A stretch of DNA of 64,000 bases from Acidipropionibacterium virtanenii (GTDB lineage: Bacteria > Actinomycetota > Actinomycetes > Propionibacteriales > Propionibacteriaceae): positions 682,001 to 746,000 of the forward strand of contig NZ_CP025198.1 in assembly GCF_003325455.1 (NCBI RefSeq), in the 5' to 3' direction. A model generated the notes under the pieces. It did not search any database, had not been told where the DNA came from, and saw nothing but the letters and a program-made list of their open reading frames with translations. Positions 16,875 through 25,279 of this stretch are shown one piece after another; within the stretch, counting starts at the first letter, position 1; each line of letters opens with the position of its first letter. The position numbers were made by a program, and so were the translations under genes.

Positions 16875-17121
16875 GGGCCCCGACCCGGCGCTCTCTGCTG
16901 AAACCCGTTGTGGGCTGCCCGCCCACCCCGCGCACATGTCCGGCGGGCGCCCGGACGGACCGCCCCGCCCCGACCCTTCAGAGGGCTGTGGGCGGGGTGT
17001 GTCGCGCCTCGGCCCGTTACCGTGGGCGCCACGTCGCGTTGTATACATGGTCGGACGGCCCCCCTGAGCCCCGGGGAGGCCAAGGACCAGGACATGAACA
17101 GCGTCCTACGGGAAGGTAGAG

Positions 17122-19920
17122 ATGGCACCCACCAAGAGCCTCGTGATCGTCGAGTCGCCCCACAAGGCGACGATGATCGCCGGCTATCTGGGCCCGAAGT
17201 ACGTGGTGCGCGCCTCCCAGGGCCATGTGCGGGACCTTCCGACCAGCGCCTCCCAGGTGCCGGCCAAGTACAAGGGCGAGTCGTGGGCGCGTACCGGGGT
17301 CGACGTCGACCACGGATTCGCACCGATCTACGTCGTCTCGCCCGACAAGAAGTCCACCATCCGCGAACTCAAGGACCTCCTCAAGGGATCCGACGAACTG
17401 CTGCTGGCCACCGACGGCGACCGTGAGGGCGAGGCCATCGCCTGGCACCTGCTCGACACCCTCAAGCCCAAGGTGCCGGTCAAGCGGATGGTCTTCAACG
17501 AGATCACCGAGAAGGCCATCACCGACGCCGTCGCCCACACCCGCGAACTCGACACCGATCTGGTCGACGCCCAGGAGACCCGCCGCATCCTCGACCGCCT
17601 CTACGGCTACGAGGTCTCCCCGGTGCTGTGGAAGAAGGTCATGCCCCGGCTCTCGGCCGGCCGCGTGCAGTCGGTGGCCACCCGCCTGGTCGTCGACCGC
17701 GAGCGCGAGCGGATCGCCTTCACCTCCGCCAACTACTGGGACCTCGAAGGGGTCCTGGAGACGAAGGACACCCACGAGTCCTTCACCGCGAAGCTGGCCA
17801 CCCTCGACGGGACGCGCGTCGCCCAGGGCCGCGACTTCGACGCCGACGGCAAGCTGGTCGGCACCCGTAAGGACCGCGAGGTCCGCCGTCTCGACGAGGC
17901 CTCGGCCACCACCCTGGCCGACGCCCTGGAGAAGGCCGCCTTCACCGTCACCTCGGTGGAGGCCAAGCCCTACACCCGCCGCCCCTACGCCCCCTTCCGC
18001 ACCACCACGCTGCAGCAGGAGGCCGGCCGCAAGCTCGGCTTCACCTCCCAGCGCACCATGTCGGTGGCCCAGGACCTGTACGAGGGCGGCTACATCACCT
18101 ACATGCGAACCGACTCGGTGGCGCTGTCCGACGAGGCCGTCCGGGCCGCCCGGGCCCAGGCCGTCGAGCTCTACGGATCCGACCACGTTCCCGCGAAACC
18201 CCGCGTGTACGCCTCCAAGGTCAAGAACGCCCAGGAGGCCCACGAGGCCATCCGGCCCGCCGGCGACCACTTCCGCACCCCCGCCCAGGCCGGCCTGACC
18301 GGCGAGCGGTTCAAGCTCTACGAGCTGGTGTGGATGCGCACCATCGCCTCCCAGATGGCCGACGCCAAGGGCGAGACCCTCTCGGTGGGTATCGACGCCG
18401 TGCCCGCCTCCCCGGTCGCGATCGCCGGCGGCGACGTCGCCCGCGCCGGATTCACCGCCTCGGGACGCACCATCACCTTCCACGGATTCCTGCGGGCCTA
18501 CGTCGAGTCCGTCGACGAGGGCTCCTCCGACGACGCCCAGAAGCGCCTGCCGCAGCTGACCCGCGGTCAGGGACTGGACTGCCAGGACGTCACGGCCTCG
18601 GGCCACGACACCCGCCCGCCGGCCCGCTACACCGAGCCCAGCCTGGTGGCCAAGCTCGAGGAGCTGGAGATCGGTCGGCCGTCGACCTACGCGTCGATCA
18701 TCCGCACCATCACCAGCCGCGACTACGTCTTCAAGAAGGGTCAGGCGCTGGTGCCGACCTGGCTGGCCTTCGCGGTCACCAGGCTGCTGGAGAACCACTT
18801 CTCGAACCTGGTGGACTACCAGTTCACCGCCGACATGGAGGACACCCTCGACGAGATCGCCCAGGGCAACGCGAAACGCGTCGAGGTGCTCACCAACTTC
18901 TACTACGGGCAGGGCGGCGGCTCGGGGGACGACGGCCCGACCCCGGCGTCGGGTCACGAGGGTCTGCATCAGCTGGTCACCGAGCTGGGCGACATCGACG
19001 CCCGCGCCACCTCCACCTTCCCGGTCGGCGGTCAGGATTCCGGCATCGTCGTGCGGGTGGGCCGCTACGGCACCTACGTGGAGGACGCCGAGGGCAAGCG
19101 CGCCAACGTCGACGACGAGCTGCCGCCCGACGAGCTCACCGTCGCAAAGGCGCGCGAACTGCTGGCCAGCCCCAACGGCGAGGAGCGCGAACTCGGGCTG
19201 GATCCGCACACCCACACCATGATCGTGGCGAAGAACGGGCGCTTCGGCCCCTACGTCACCGAGGTGCTGGACGACGAGCCCGCCGACGCCCCTAAGAGCT
19301 CCGGGAAGCAGACCGGCAGAGGGAAGGCGAAGAAGTCCAAGCCGCGCACCGCCTCCCTGTTCCGTTCGATGGACCTGGCCACCGTCACCCTCGACGACGC
19401 CCTCAAGCTGCTGTCGCTGCCCAGAGTGGTGGGCACCACCGAGGACGGCACCGAGATCACAGCCCAGAACGGACGGTACGGCCCCTACCTCAAGAAGGGC
19501 ACCGACTCGCGCTCGCTCACCAGCGAGGACGAGCTCTTCTCCATCACCCTGGAGCAGGCCGAGGAGATCTACTCCAAGCCCAAGCAGCGCGGCCGGGCGG
19601 CCGCCAAGCCGCCCCTCAAGGAGCTCGGAGAGGACCCGACGTCCGGCAAGCCCATCGTCGTCAAGGACGGCCGCTTCGGCGCCTATGTCACCGACGGCCA
19701 GACCAACGCCACCCTGCGCAAGGACGACTCGGTCGAGGAGATCACCGCCGAGCGCGCCCAGGAGCTGCTGGCCGAGAAGCGGGCCAAGGGTCCCTCGACC
19801 CGGCGCAAGGCACCGGCCAGGAGGACGACCAGCAAGAAGTCCACCACCGCCAGGAAAGCGACCTCGAAGAAGCCGGCGGGCAAGCCCTCACAATCAGCAG
19901 GCTCCAGCGACAGCCGGTAG
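17122..19920 (+). CDS. topA: DNA topoisomerase I (type IA)
   Basis: The enzyme relaxes negative supercoils by single-strand passage. At 932 residues it has the normal actinobacterial length. TOPRIM elements are clear: VIVESPHKA at the front and ATDGDREGEAIAWHL at about 96. The active-site tyrosine is Tyr327 in GYITYMRTDSVAL, and LSAGRVQSVATRLVVDRE is present. The C-terminal part has several Topo_C repeats (GRYGTYVEDA, GRFGPYVTEV, GRYGPYLKKG, GRFGAYVTDG) in place of zinc fingers. It ends in a Lys/Ser/Thr-rich basic tail from about 870, typical of this phylum and used for DNA binding. Start: the ATG at 17122 after GGAAGG. Confidence 0.97.
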   Translation: MAPTKSLVIVESPHKATMIAGYLGPKYVVRASQGHVRDLPTSASQVPAKYKGESWARTGVDVDHGFAPIYVVSPDKKSTIRELKDLLKGSDELLLATDGDREGEAIAWHLLDTLKPKVPVKRMVFNEITEKAITDAVAHTRELDTDLVDAQETRRILDRLYGYEVSPVLWKKVMPRLSAGRVQSVATRLVVDRERERIAFTSANYWDLEGVLETKDTHESFTAKLATLDGTRVAQGRDFDADGKLVGTRKDREVRRLDEASATTLADALEKAAFTVTSVEAKPYTRRPYAPFRTTTLQQEAGRKLGFTSQRTMSVAQDLYEGGYITYMRTDSVALSDEAVRAARAQAVELYGSDHVPAKPRVYASKVKNAQEAHEAIRPAGDHFRTPAQAGLTGERFKLYELVWMRTIASQMADAKGETLSVGIDAVPASPVAIAGGDVARAGFTASGRTITFHGFLRAYVESVDEGSSDDAQKRLPQLTRGQGLDCQDVTASGHDTRPPARYTEPSLVAKLEELEIGRPSTYASIIRTITSRDYVFKKGQALVPTWLAFAVTRLLENHFSNLVDYQFTADMEDTLDEIAQGNAKRVEVLTNFYYGQGGGSGDDGPTPASGHEGLHQLVTELGDIDARATSTFPVGGQDSGIVVRVGRYGTYVEDAEGKRANVDDELPPDELTVAKARELLASPNGEERELGLDPHTHTMIVAKNGRFGPYVTEVLDDEPADAPKSSGKQTGRGKAKKSKPRTASLFRSMDLATVTLDDALKLLSLPRVVGTTEDGTEITAQNGRYGPYLKKGTDSRSLTSEDELFSITLEQAEEIYSKPKQRGRAAAKPPLKELGEDPTSGKPIVVKDGRFGAYVTDGQTNATLRKDDSVEEITAERAQELLAEKRAKGPSTRRKAPARRTTSKKSTTARKATSKKPAGKPSQSAGSSDSR

Positions 19921-19960
19921 ATTCAGACCCGTACCGGAGAGCAGCGATGAGAGGGAACCG

Positions 19961-21478
19961 ATGGGATCGGCACGTCAACCCCTTCTGTTCGAGGCCTCCT
20001 GGGCGGCCGAGCCACCACTGCTCGCCAATCCGGATGTCGGGGTCGCCAGGCTGGTGACCCGGGGCCCGAGCCGGTCCTTCACCAGCGACGTCACCCTGCT
20101 GGACTCCACCGACCACCGCCTGCTGCGCGCCGGAGTGGTTCTGGCCCATCGGGTCATCGACTCGATGGGGGAGTGGTACATGGACGCTCCGTCCTGGTCC
20201 CCCTGGCTGCCGGTGGACTGCTCCATCGCCCTGGACGCCGCCGGTGAACTGCCCCGGGACTTCACCTGCCTGGTGAAGCCCTTCCTGCGCGGCGCGACCC
20301 TGACCCCCTCGGCCGCCCTGAGCTGCGACCGGCGGGAGATGAGGATGCTGCGCGGCGACGGCAGCCCGCTGGCAGACATCCGCGACGACCGGATCAGCGT
20401 CGTGGAGTCCGGGGTGACAACCAGCCGCGCCCGCGAGGTCACCATCACCCCGCGCACCAAGCTCTCGTCGACCCAGCGGGACTGGCTGGTGACCCGGATG
20501 ATCGCCCTGGGCGCCACCGAGGTGGAGGCCTTCCCCTCCACGCTGGAGCGGCTCGGGCCGAGGGCCGGGGCGATGTCGGACGTGCCGCGCAGCGTCCCGC
20601 CCAATGTCGCGGCCACTCTCGAGGGATTCGTCTCCAACCGTCTCATCCGGTGCCTGCGGAAGGTCATGGAGGCCGACCTGAAGGCCCGCAGCGACGGGAT
20701 GACCCTTCGGTCCGGCTCGGCCGCGCATCCGGTCGAGAAGTCGCGCGAGCCCGGTGTGCTGCCCGACAACCGGCTGCCCGACGAACTGCTGGATCTGGGC
20801 GGCGACCCGATCACCGCCCCCCGGGACGGCATCCACGACGACGGCCGCCACGGCCGGATCGACAAACTGCTGGCGGCCGTGGCCAAGCTGAGGGTCGTCC
20901 TCGAGGGGCTCTCCGACCTCCTGGAGCCCCGCTGGGTGAGCGACCTCACCCGAAGGATCGATCGCGTCCTCGTCCTGGACCCGGACAGCATCACCGTCCA
21001 CCGGTTGCCCGAGTCCTACTACCAGTTCCTCGACATGCTGGTCACCGCCACCCGCGCCCCCAAACTTCTGGGCGACGGCAACGTGCCGGCCAGACCGGTG
21101 CTGGCCGAGCGGATCAGGACCGGCGTCCGGGAGGTCCTGGAGCGGTGCGATCAGCTCGATCCGGAGATCGACCACGGCTGGGCGCGGGCCCGCCACGCCG
21201 CAGAGTCCGCCGCCTCCCTGGTCGGCACCCTGCAGGGGGCCGGCGGCACGAGAAAACTGACCGGGCGGCTGGGGAAGGTGGCCCGCGAACTGGGACGCAC
21301 CGGATCGGTGAACCCCGGGCCGACCCCCGAGCAGATCTCCGGGTTCACCCCCGAGGAGGCTTTCGAGGCGGGACGACGCCTGGAACGCGACCTCGACCAG
21401 CAGCACGAGGCGCGCGCGGAGTTCCTCGAGGAATGGCCGGAGCGGCGTCGCAGGATCATCAAGGCGACGAAGGCATGA
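19961..21478 (+). CDS. CYTH-like/CHAD-like protein
   Basis: A 505-residue cytosolic protein between topA and tmk. The N-terminal third has a triphosphate-tunnel flavour: EVTITPRTKLSS, and LLDSTDHRLLRAGVVLAHRV, which resembles the CYTH 'DT-D-LL-xG-xLR-R' segment. The C-terminal half is helical and basic, like a CHAD domain (ARARHAAESAASLVGTLQGA, then RKLTGRLGKVARELG). Key CYTH glutamates are hard to place, so the catalytic state is unknown. Start: the ATG at 19961 after GAGGGAACC. It ends in an ATGA overlap with tmk, so it is co-translated with replication genes. Family assignment is tentative. Confidence 0.5.
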   Translation: MGSARQPLLFEASWAAEPPLLANPDVGVARLVTRGPSRSFTSDVTLLDSTDHRLLRAGVVLAHRVIDSMGEWYMDAPSWSPWLPVDCSIALDAAGELPRDFTCLVKPFLRGATLTPSAALSCDRREMRMLRGDGSPLADIRDDRISVVESGVTTSRAREVTITPRTKLSSTQRDWLVTRMIALGATEVEAFPSTLERLGPRAGAMSDVPRSVPPNVAATLEGFVSNRLIRCLRKVMEADLKARSDGMTLRSGSAAHPVEKSREPGVLPDNRLPDELLDLGGDPITAPRDGIHDDGRHGRIDKLLAAVAKLRVVLEGLSDLLEPRWVSDLTRRIDRVLVLDPDSITVHRLPESYYQFLDMLVTATRAPKLLGDGNVPARPVLAERIRTGVREVLERCDQLDPEIDHGWARARHAAESAASLVGTLQGAGGTRKLTGRLGKVARELGRTGSVNPGPTPEQISGFTPEEAFEAGRRLERDLDQQHEARAEFLEEWPERRRRIIKATKA

Positions 21479-22137
21479 GCAGAGGGCTTCTGATCGTCCT
21501 GGAGGGCGGGGACTCGGTGGGCAAGACCACCCAGTCGCGCTTCCTCGACCGCTGGCTGGCCAGCCACGGCGTCGATCACATGATGACCCGCGAGCCCGGC
21601 GGCACCCCGCTCGGCTCCCGGATCCGCACCCTGCTGCTGGACCCGGCATCGGGCACCCTCGACGACCGGGCCGAGGCCCTGCTCTACGCCGCCGACAAGG
21701 CCCAGCACGTCACCGAGGTGATGCGACCGGCCCTGGAGCGCGGGCAGCTGGTGGTCTGCGACCGGTACATCGACTCGACGCTGGCCTACCAGGGGGCCGG
21801 GCGCGTCCTGGACGCCGCGCAGATCGACGCCCTGGCGCGCTGGGCCACCGACGGGCTGAGGCCCGACCTCACCGTGCTGCTGGACGCCGACCCCGCCGAG
21901 ACCACCGCCACCATCGTCGACAAGGATCGCATGGAGTCCGAGAGTCTGGACTTCCACCGCAGGGTGCGCGACGAGTTCCTGGCCCTGGCCGCCCGCGACC
22001 CGCAGCACTACCTGGTGCTGCCGGCCCGCGACCCGCGGGATCGCATCGCGGCGGCGGTCCGCGAGCGGTTGGCGCCGATGCTGGGGATCGACACGGGCTC
22101 GGATCTGTCGGATCCCGATGGCACGATGAGATCGTGA
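21475..22137 (+). CDS. tmk: Thymidylate kinase
   Basis: Converts dTMP to dTDP with ATP, feeding DNA synthesis. It is 220 residues long, with the P-loop LEGGDSVGKTTQ at about 9-20, the substrate motif TREPGGTPLG, the DR(Y) motif VVCDRYIDSTLAYQGAG, and a lid region around DKDRMESESLDFH. The ATG overlaps the upstream stop (ATGA), and the end overlaps holB (GTGA), so the three genes form one translational unit. Confidence 0.95.
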   Translation: MSRGLLIVLEGGDSVGKTTQSRFLDRWLASHGVDHMMTREPGGTPLGSRIRTLLLDPASGTLDDRAEALLYAADKAQHVTEVMRPALERGQLVVCDRYIDSTLAYQGAGRVLDAAQIDALARWATDGLRPDLTVLLDADPAETTATIVDKDRMESESLDFHRRVRDEFLALAARDPQHYLVLPARDPRDRIAAAVRERLAPMLGIDTGSDLSDPDGTMRS

Positions 22138-23342
22138 CAGTGAACCCGCAGATCGTGCGCGACCCACCGCTGACCGGGGTGTGGTCCGAACTCGTCGGCC
22201 AGGAGAAGGCCGTCGCCGTGCTGCGCCGTGCGGTCGGCGGGCAGGCCCATGCGATGAGTCACGCCTGGCTGCTCACCGGCCCGCCCGGATCGGGACGCTC
22301 GAACGCCGCCCGGGCCTTCGCCGCCGCCCTGGAGTGCGCGGAGGGCGGCTGCGGGGCCTGCAACGACTGCCGCACCGCGCTGTCGGGGGCCCATCCCGAT
22401 GTCACTCTGGTGCGCACCGAGACCCTCTCAATCGGCGTCGACGAGGTGCGCGAGCTGGTGCGCCGGGCCGCGATGAGCCCCTCGCGGGGCCGCCACCAGG
22501 TGGTCGTCGTCGAGGACGCCGACCGGGTCACCGAGCGCGGTGCCGATGCCCTTCTCAAGGCCATCGAGGAGCCCGCGGCCCGCACCGTCTGGGTGCTGTG
22601 CGCCCCGACCCCCGACGACGTCATCGTCACCATCCGCTCCCGGTGCCGCCGCCTGCACCTGGCCACCCCCCGCGACGAGGCGGTCGCCGAACTGCTCGTC
22701 ACCCGCGACGGCGTCGCCCCCGAACTGGCCGCCGAGGCCGCCCGGGCGGCCCAGGGCCACATCGGCCGGGCCCGCCGGCTGGCCCGCGACGAGGACGCCA
22801 GATCCCGTCGCGACCGGATCCTGGCCCTGCCCACCGGCCTGAACGATCTCGGCGACTGCCTGCGGGCCGCCCAGGAGCTGGTCGCCGAGACCGGGCAGGA
22901 GGCCGCGGCCGCCACCGCCGACCAGGACGCCCGGGAGCGCGGCGAGCTGGAGAAGGCCCTGGGCTTCGGCACCAAAGGGGCCCGGCCAAGGCACGCCGCC
23001 GCAGCGATCAAGGACCTGGAGGACGAGCAGAAGGCCCGCGTCAAGAGGCTCCAGCGCGACGCCCTGGACCGGGTGCTCACCGAACTCACCACCTTCCACC
23101 GCGACGTCCTGGCCCTCCAGACCGGAGCGGTGCGCCCCGGCGAGGAGCAGCGGCTCACCGGGTCCAGGCTGGTCAACGCCGGGATCGCCGATCGGATCCG
23201 CCAGGTGGCCCGGAGCTCGACCAGCGACCGGACCGTGAGGCGCATCGACGCCATCCTGGAGGCGCGCACCGCCCTGGAGACGAACGTCTCCCCGCAGCTG
23301 GCCATGGAGGCGCTGCTGGTGAACCTGGCACCCAGGGGTTGA
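22134..23342 (+). CDS. holB: DNA polymerase III subunit delta prime
   Basis: Clamp-loader subunit that stays largely nucleotide-free. It is 402 residues from the GTG at 22134, coupled to tmk. A RuvB/AAA+ fold is seen with WSELVGQEKAVAVLRRAV, a degenerate P-loop GPPGSGRSNAAR (Lys replaced by Arg, as expected for delta'), a zinc-binding cysteine set (CAEGGCGACNDC), and DADRVTERGADALLKAIEEP with TIRSRC. The insert EQEAAAATADQDAR... near 260-290 is Ala/charged and probably flexible. The following gap (23343-23490) holds no gene. Confidence 0.93.
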   Translation: MTVNPQIVRDPPLTGVWSELVGQEKAVAVLRRAVGGQAHAMSHAWLLTGPPGSGRSNAARAFAAALECAEGGCGACNDCRTALSGAHPDVTLVRTETLSIGVDEVRELVRRAAMSPSRGRHQVVVVEDADRVTERGADALLKAIEEPAARTVWVLCAPTPDDVIVTIRSRCRRLHLATPRDEAVAELLVTRDGVAPELAAEAARAAQGHIGRARRLARDEDARSRRDRILALPTGLNDLGDCLRAAQELVAETGQEAAAATADQDARERGELEKALGFGTKGARPRHAAAAIKDLEDEQKARVKRLQRDALDRVLTELTTFHRDVLALQTGAVRPGEEQRLTGSRLVNAGIADRIRQVARSSTSDRTVRRIDAILEARTALETNVSPQLAMEALLVNLAPRG

Positions 23343-23490
23343 GCCGTACCGGGTTCGCGGCGAGCGATCACTTACACGGGTGTAGTTCGCGTGCGTGTTG
23401 CTCCTACGACGCGCCGGGTTCCGATGACACAGTGGGAATGTGCCGTGCCTTGGAGTGAGGCCCGGTTCGATCGAGCCGTGAGGAGCTGAC

Positions 23491-24282
23491 GTGAGCAAGC
23501 CTGTCAAGAGGACGACTGACAACAGCGCGAGCGACGACGCCGACACCGAGGCCACCCGAGTCATCCCGGAGACCCCGGACGTCGCCGACGAGAACCCCAC
23601 CCAGGTGCTCGGGTCCGGCGATTCCGGCTACTACCGGACGGCGTCCGAGGATCCCGCCGAACACACCCAGGTGCTGACCGGAGCCACCCCGGACGAGGCG
23701 GATGATCAGGAGGGGCTGCGACAGGCCGACGAGCGCCGTCGCCTGGATGCCGAGGAGCGGGCCCGGGAGCGGGCGTCGCGGGAGCGGACTCTGGGTACCG
23801 TCACCCCCGTCGACGAGCCCGATCCGGTGGTCGAGCCGGCTCCCCGGCCCTCCACCGACAGATGGTGGCCATCCTTCGGGCTCTTCCTGTTCCGCCTCGT
23901 GATCGCCGGGGTGCTGGGCGTCCACAGTTTCCAGCACCTCACCCAGCGCGCCGGAACCCTGGAGATGATCGAGGGCATCGGCCTGCCCTATGCCGCCGAT
24001 CTGGTCTGGGTGCTGGGCATCTGCGAGGGCCTGGCCGCCCTGGCACTGCTGTTCGGTCTGGTGACCAGGATCGCCGGCCTGGGTACCCTGGCCCTGGGCG
24101 TGGCCGCACTGGTCTTCGTGCACTGGGGAAACTTCAACATCTTCGCCGAGTCGGGGATCGAGGGGGAGCCCGCCCTGCTACTGGCCGCCAGCGGCCTGCT
24201 GCTGCTGTGCGTGGGCGCCGGGGGCTGGGCGGTCGACGCCCGGGGCCGCCATCGTCGCGCCGAGGCCAGGGCCGCTCGCTGA
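23491..24282 (+). CDS. DoxX-family membrane protein with disordered N-terminus
   Basis: A 263-residue protein from a GTG with AGGAG upstream. Residues 1-125 are acidic, Thr/Pro/Glu-rich and disordered, with repeated TRVI/TQVL phrases (EATRVIPETP, NPTQVLGSG, EHTQVLTGA) that look like phosphothreonine targets for FHA-type partners. The rest is four hydrophobic helices of the DoxX type (FGLFLFRLVIAGVLGVHSFQ, WVLGICEGLAALALLFGLV, GTLALGVAALVFVHWGN, ALLLAASGLLLLCVGAGG). DoxX proteins are linked to redox and thiol metabolism in actinobacteria; the exact role here is unknown. Confidence 0.75.
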   Translation: MSKPVKRTTDNSASDDADTEATRVIPETPDVADENPTQVLGSGDSGYYRTASEDPAEHTQVLTGATPDEADDQEGLRQADERRRLDAEERARERASRERTLGTVTPVDEPDPVVEPAPRPSTDRWWPSFGLFLFRLVIAGVLGVHSFQHLTQRAGTLEMIEGIGLPYAADLVWVLGICEGLAALALLFGLVTRIAGLGTLALGVAALVFVHWGNFNIFAESGIEGEPALLLAASGLLLLCVGAGGWAVDARGRHRRAEARAAR

Positions 24283-24300
24283 CCCGGCCGTTCACTTCGC

Positions 24301-24339
24301 GGCCCGCCCCGGTGTCCCTGTCGGACGCCGGGGCGGGCC
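24301..24339 (+). terminator. GC-rich hairpin terminator
   Basis: Perfect 12-bp stem GGCCCGCCCCGG / CCGGGGCGGGCC with a 15-nt loop, just after the DoxX gene. No T-run follows, as is common in this GC range. Confidence 0.7.
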
Positions 24340-24367
24340 GGCGTCCGGGGACCGATAGGCTCGGCCC

Positions 24368-25279
24368 ATGGCCCGGGTGATTGCTGTCGCGTTCCAGGAG
24401 TTCGGGACGCTGCGCTACCTCGATGTCGGTACCGCCGATGTCGAGGTGGGCGACTGGGTGCTGTTCCCGACTCCCGACGGCGACGAGCCGGCCCGCTGCG
24501 TGTGGGGCCCCGAGACCGTCGAGGCCCCGGAGCCGGTGGCCCCGGCGTGGGCCGGGCCGGCCGGCACGCGTCAGGTGGAGGCGGCGATGGCGCGTCGCGC
24601 CGAACGCACCGGGATCACCGAGACGGTGAGGCGGGCCGTCGCCGATCACGATCTGGCGATGGACGTGCTGGCGGTCGACAACATCGACCACGACGACGGC
24701 ACCCGGCTGGTCGCCGTCTACTACCGCAGCATGCACCGGGTGGATTTCCGGAATCTGGTGCCCGATCTCGCGGGGCGCCTGCGGAGCCGGGTGGACATGC
24801 GGCAGGTCTCTGGACGCAATCCGGCGAGGATCGTCGGAGGGGCCGGGGTCTGCGGCCGGGAGCTGTGCTGCACCACCTTCCTCGACGAGCCCGAGCCGAT
24901 CGGCATGAGGCTGGCCGCGGACCAGGGATACGCATCCAACCCGCTGGCCGTCACCGGTGTCTGCGGCAAGCTCATGTGCTGCCTGCGGTACGAGCACCCC
25001 TACTACGTCGACTTCCACCAGCGGGCCCCGCGGATCGGCCAGACCGTGGAGACGCCGTCGGGCCGGGGGCCGGTGGTCGGCCACGATCCGGCGGCCGGGC
25101 GCGTGGAGGTGGCCGTCGACGGGCGCACGATGAGCTGCCCGCTGGTCTCGGTATGCACCACCGCCGCCCGGAGACGCTCCCGTGAGGCTTCCGGGGGCGG
25201 GTCGGGCCGCCAACCCGGGGAGCGACCCCGCGACGGCGGCTCAACACCTCGGCCGGAGGCGCCCGGGAGGCCCCGATGA
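24368..25279 (+). CDS. PSP1 domain protein (YaaT/RicT-like)
   Basis: A 303-residue cytosolic protein. The PSP1 core has the typical lines VAFQEFGTLRYLDVG, VGDWVLFPT, VDFRNLVPDLAGRLRSRVDM and QVSGRNPARIVGG. Its cysteine set (GVCGRELCCTTFL, GVCGKLMCCLRYEH) in RicT homologues binds an iron-sulfur cluster or zinc. Homologues sit beside holB in many bacteria and take part in RNA processing or cell-fate control. The last 40 residues are a Gly/Arg/Pro-rich tail. Start: the ATG at 24368. The end overlaps the next gene by ATGA. Confidence 0.88.
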   Translation: MARVIAVAFQEFGTLRYLDVGTADVEVGDWVLFPTPDGDEPARCVWGPETVEAPEPVAPAWAGPAGTRQVEAAMARRAERTGITETVRRAVADHDLAMDVLAVDNIDHDDGTRLVAVYYRSMHRVDFRNLVPDLAGRLRSRVDMRQVSGRNPARIVGGAGVCGRELCCTTFLDEPEPIGMRLAADQGYASNPLAVTGVCGKLMCCLRYEHPYYVDFHQRAPRIGQTVETPSGRGPVVGHDPAAGRVEVAVDGRTMSCPLVSVCTTAARRRSREASGGGSGRQPGERPRDGGSTPRPEAPGRPR

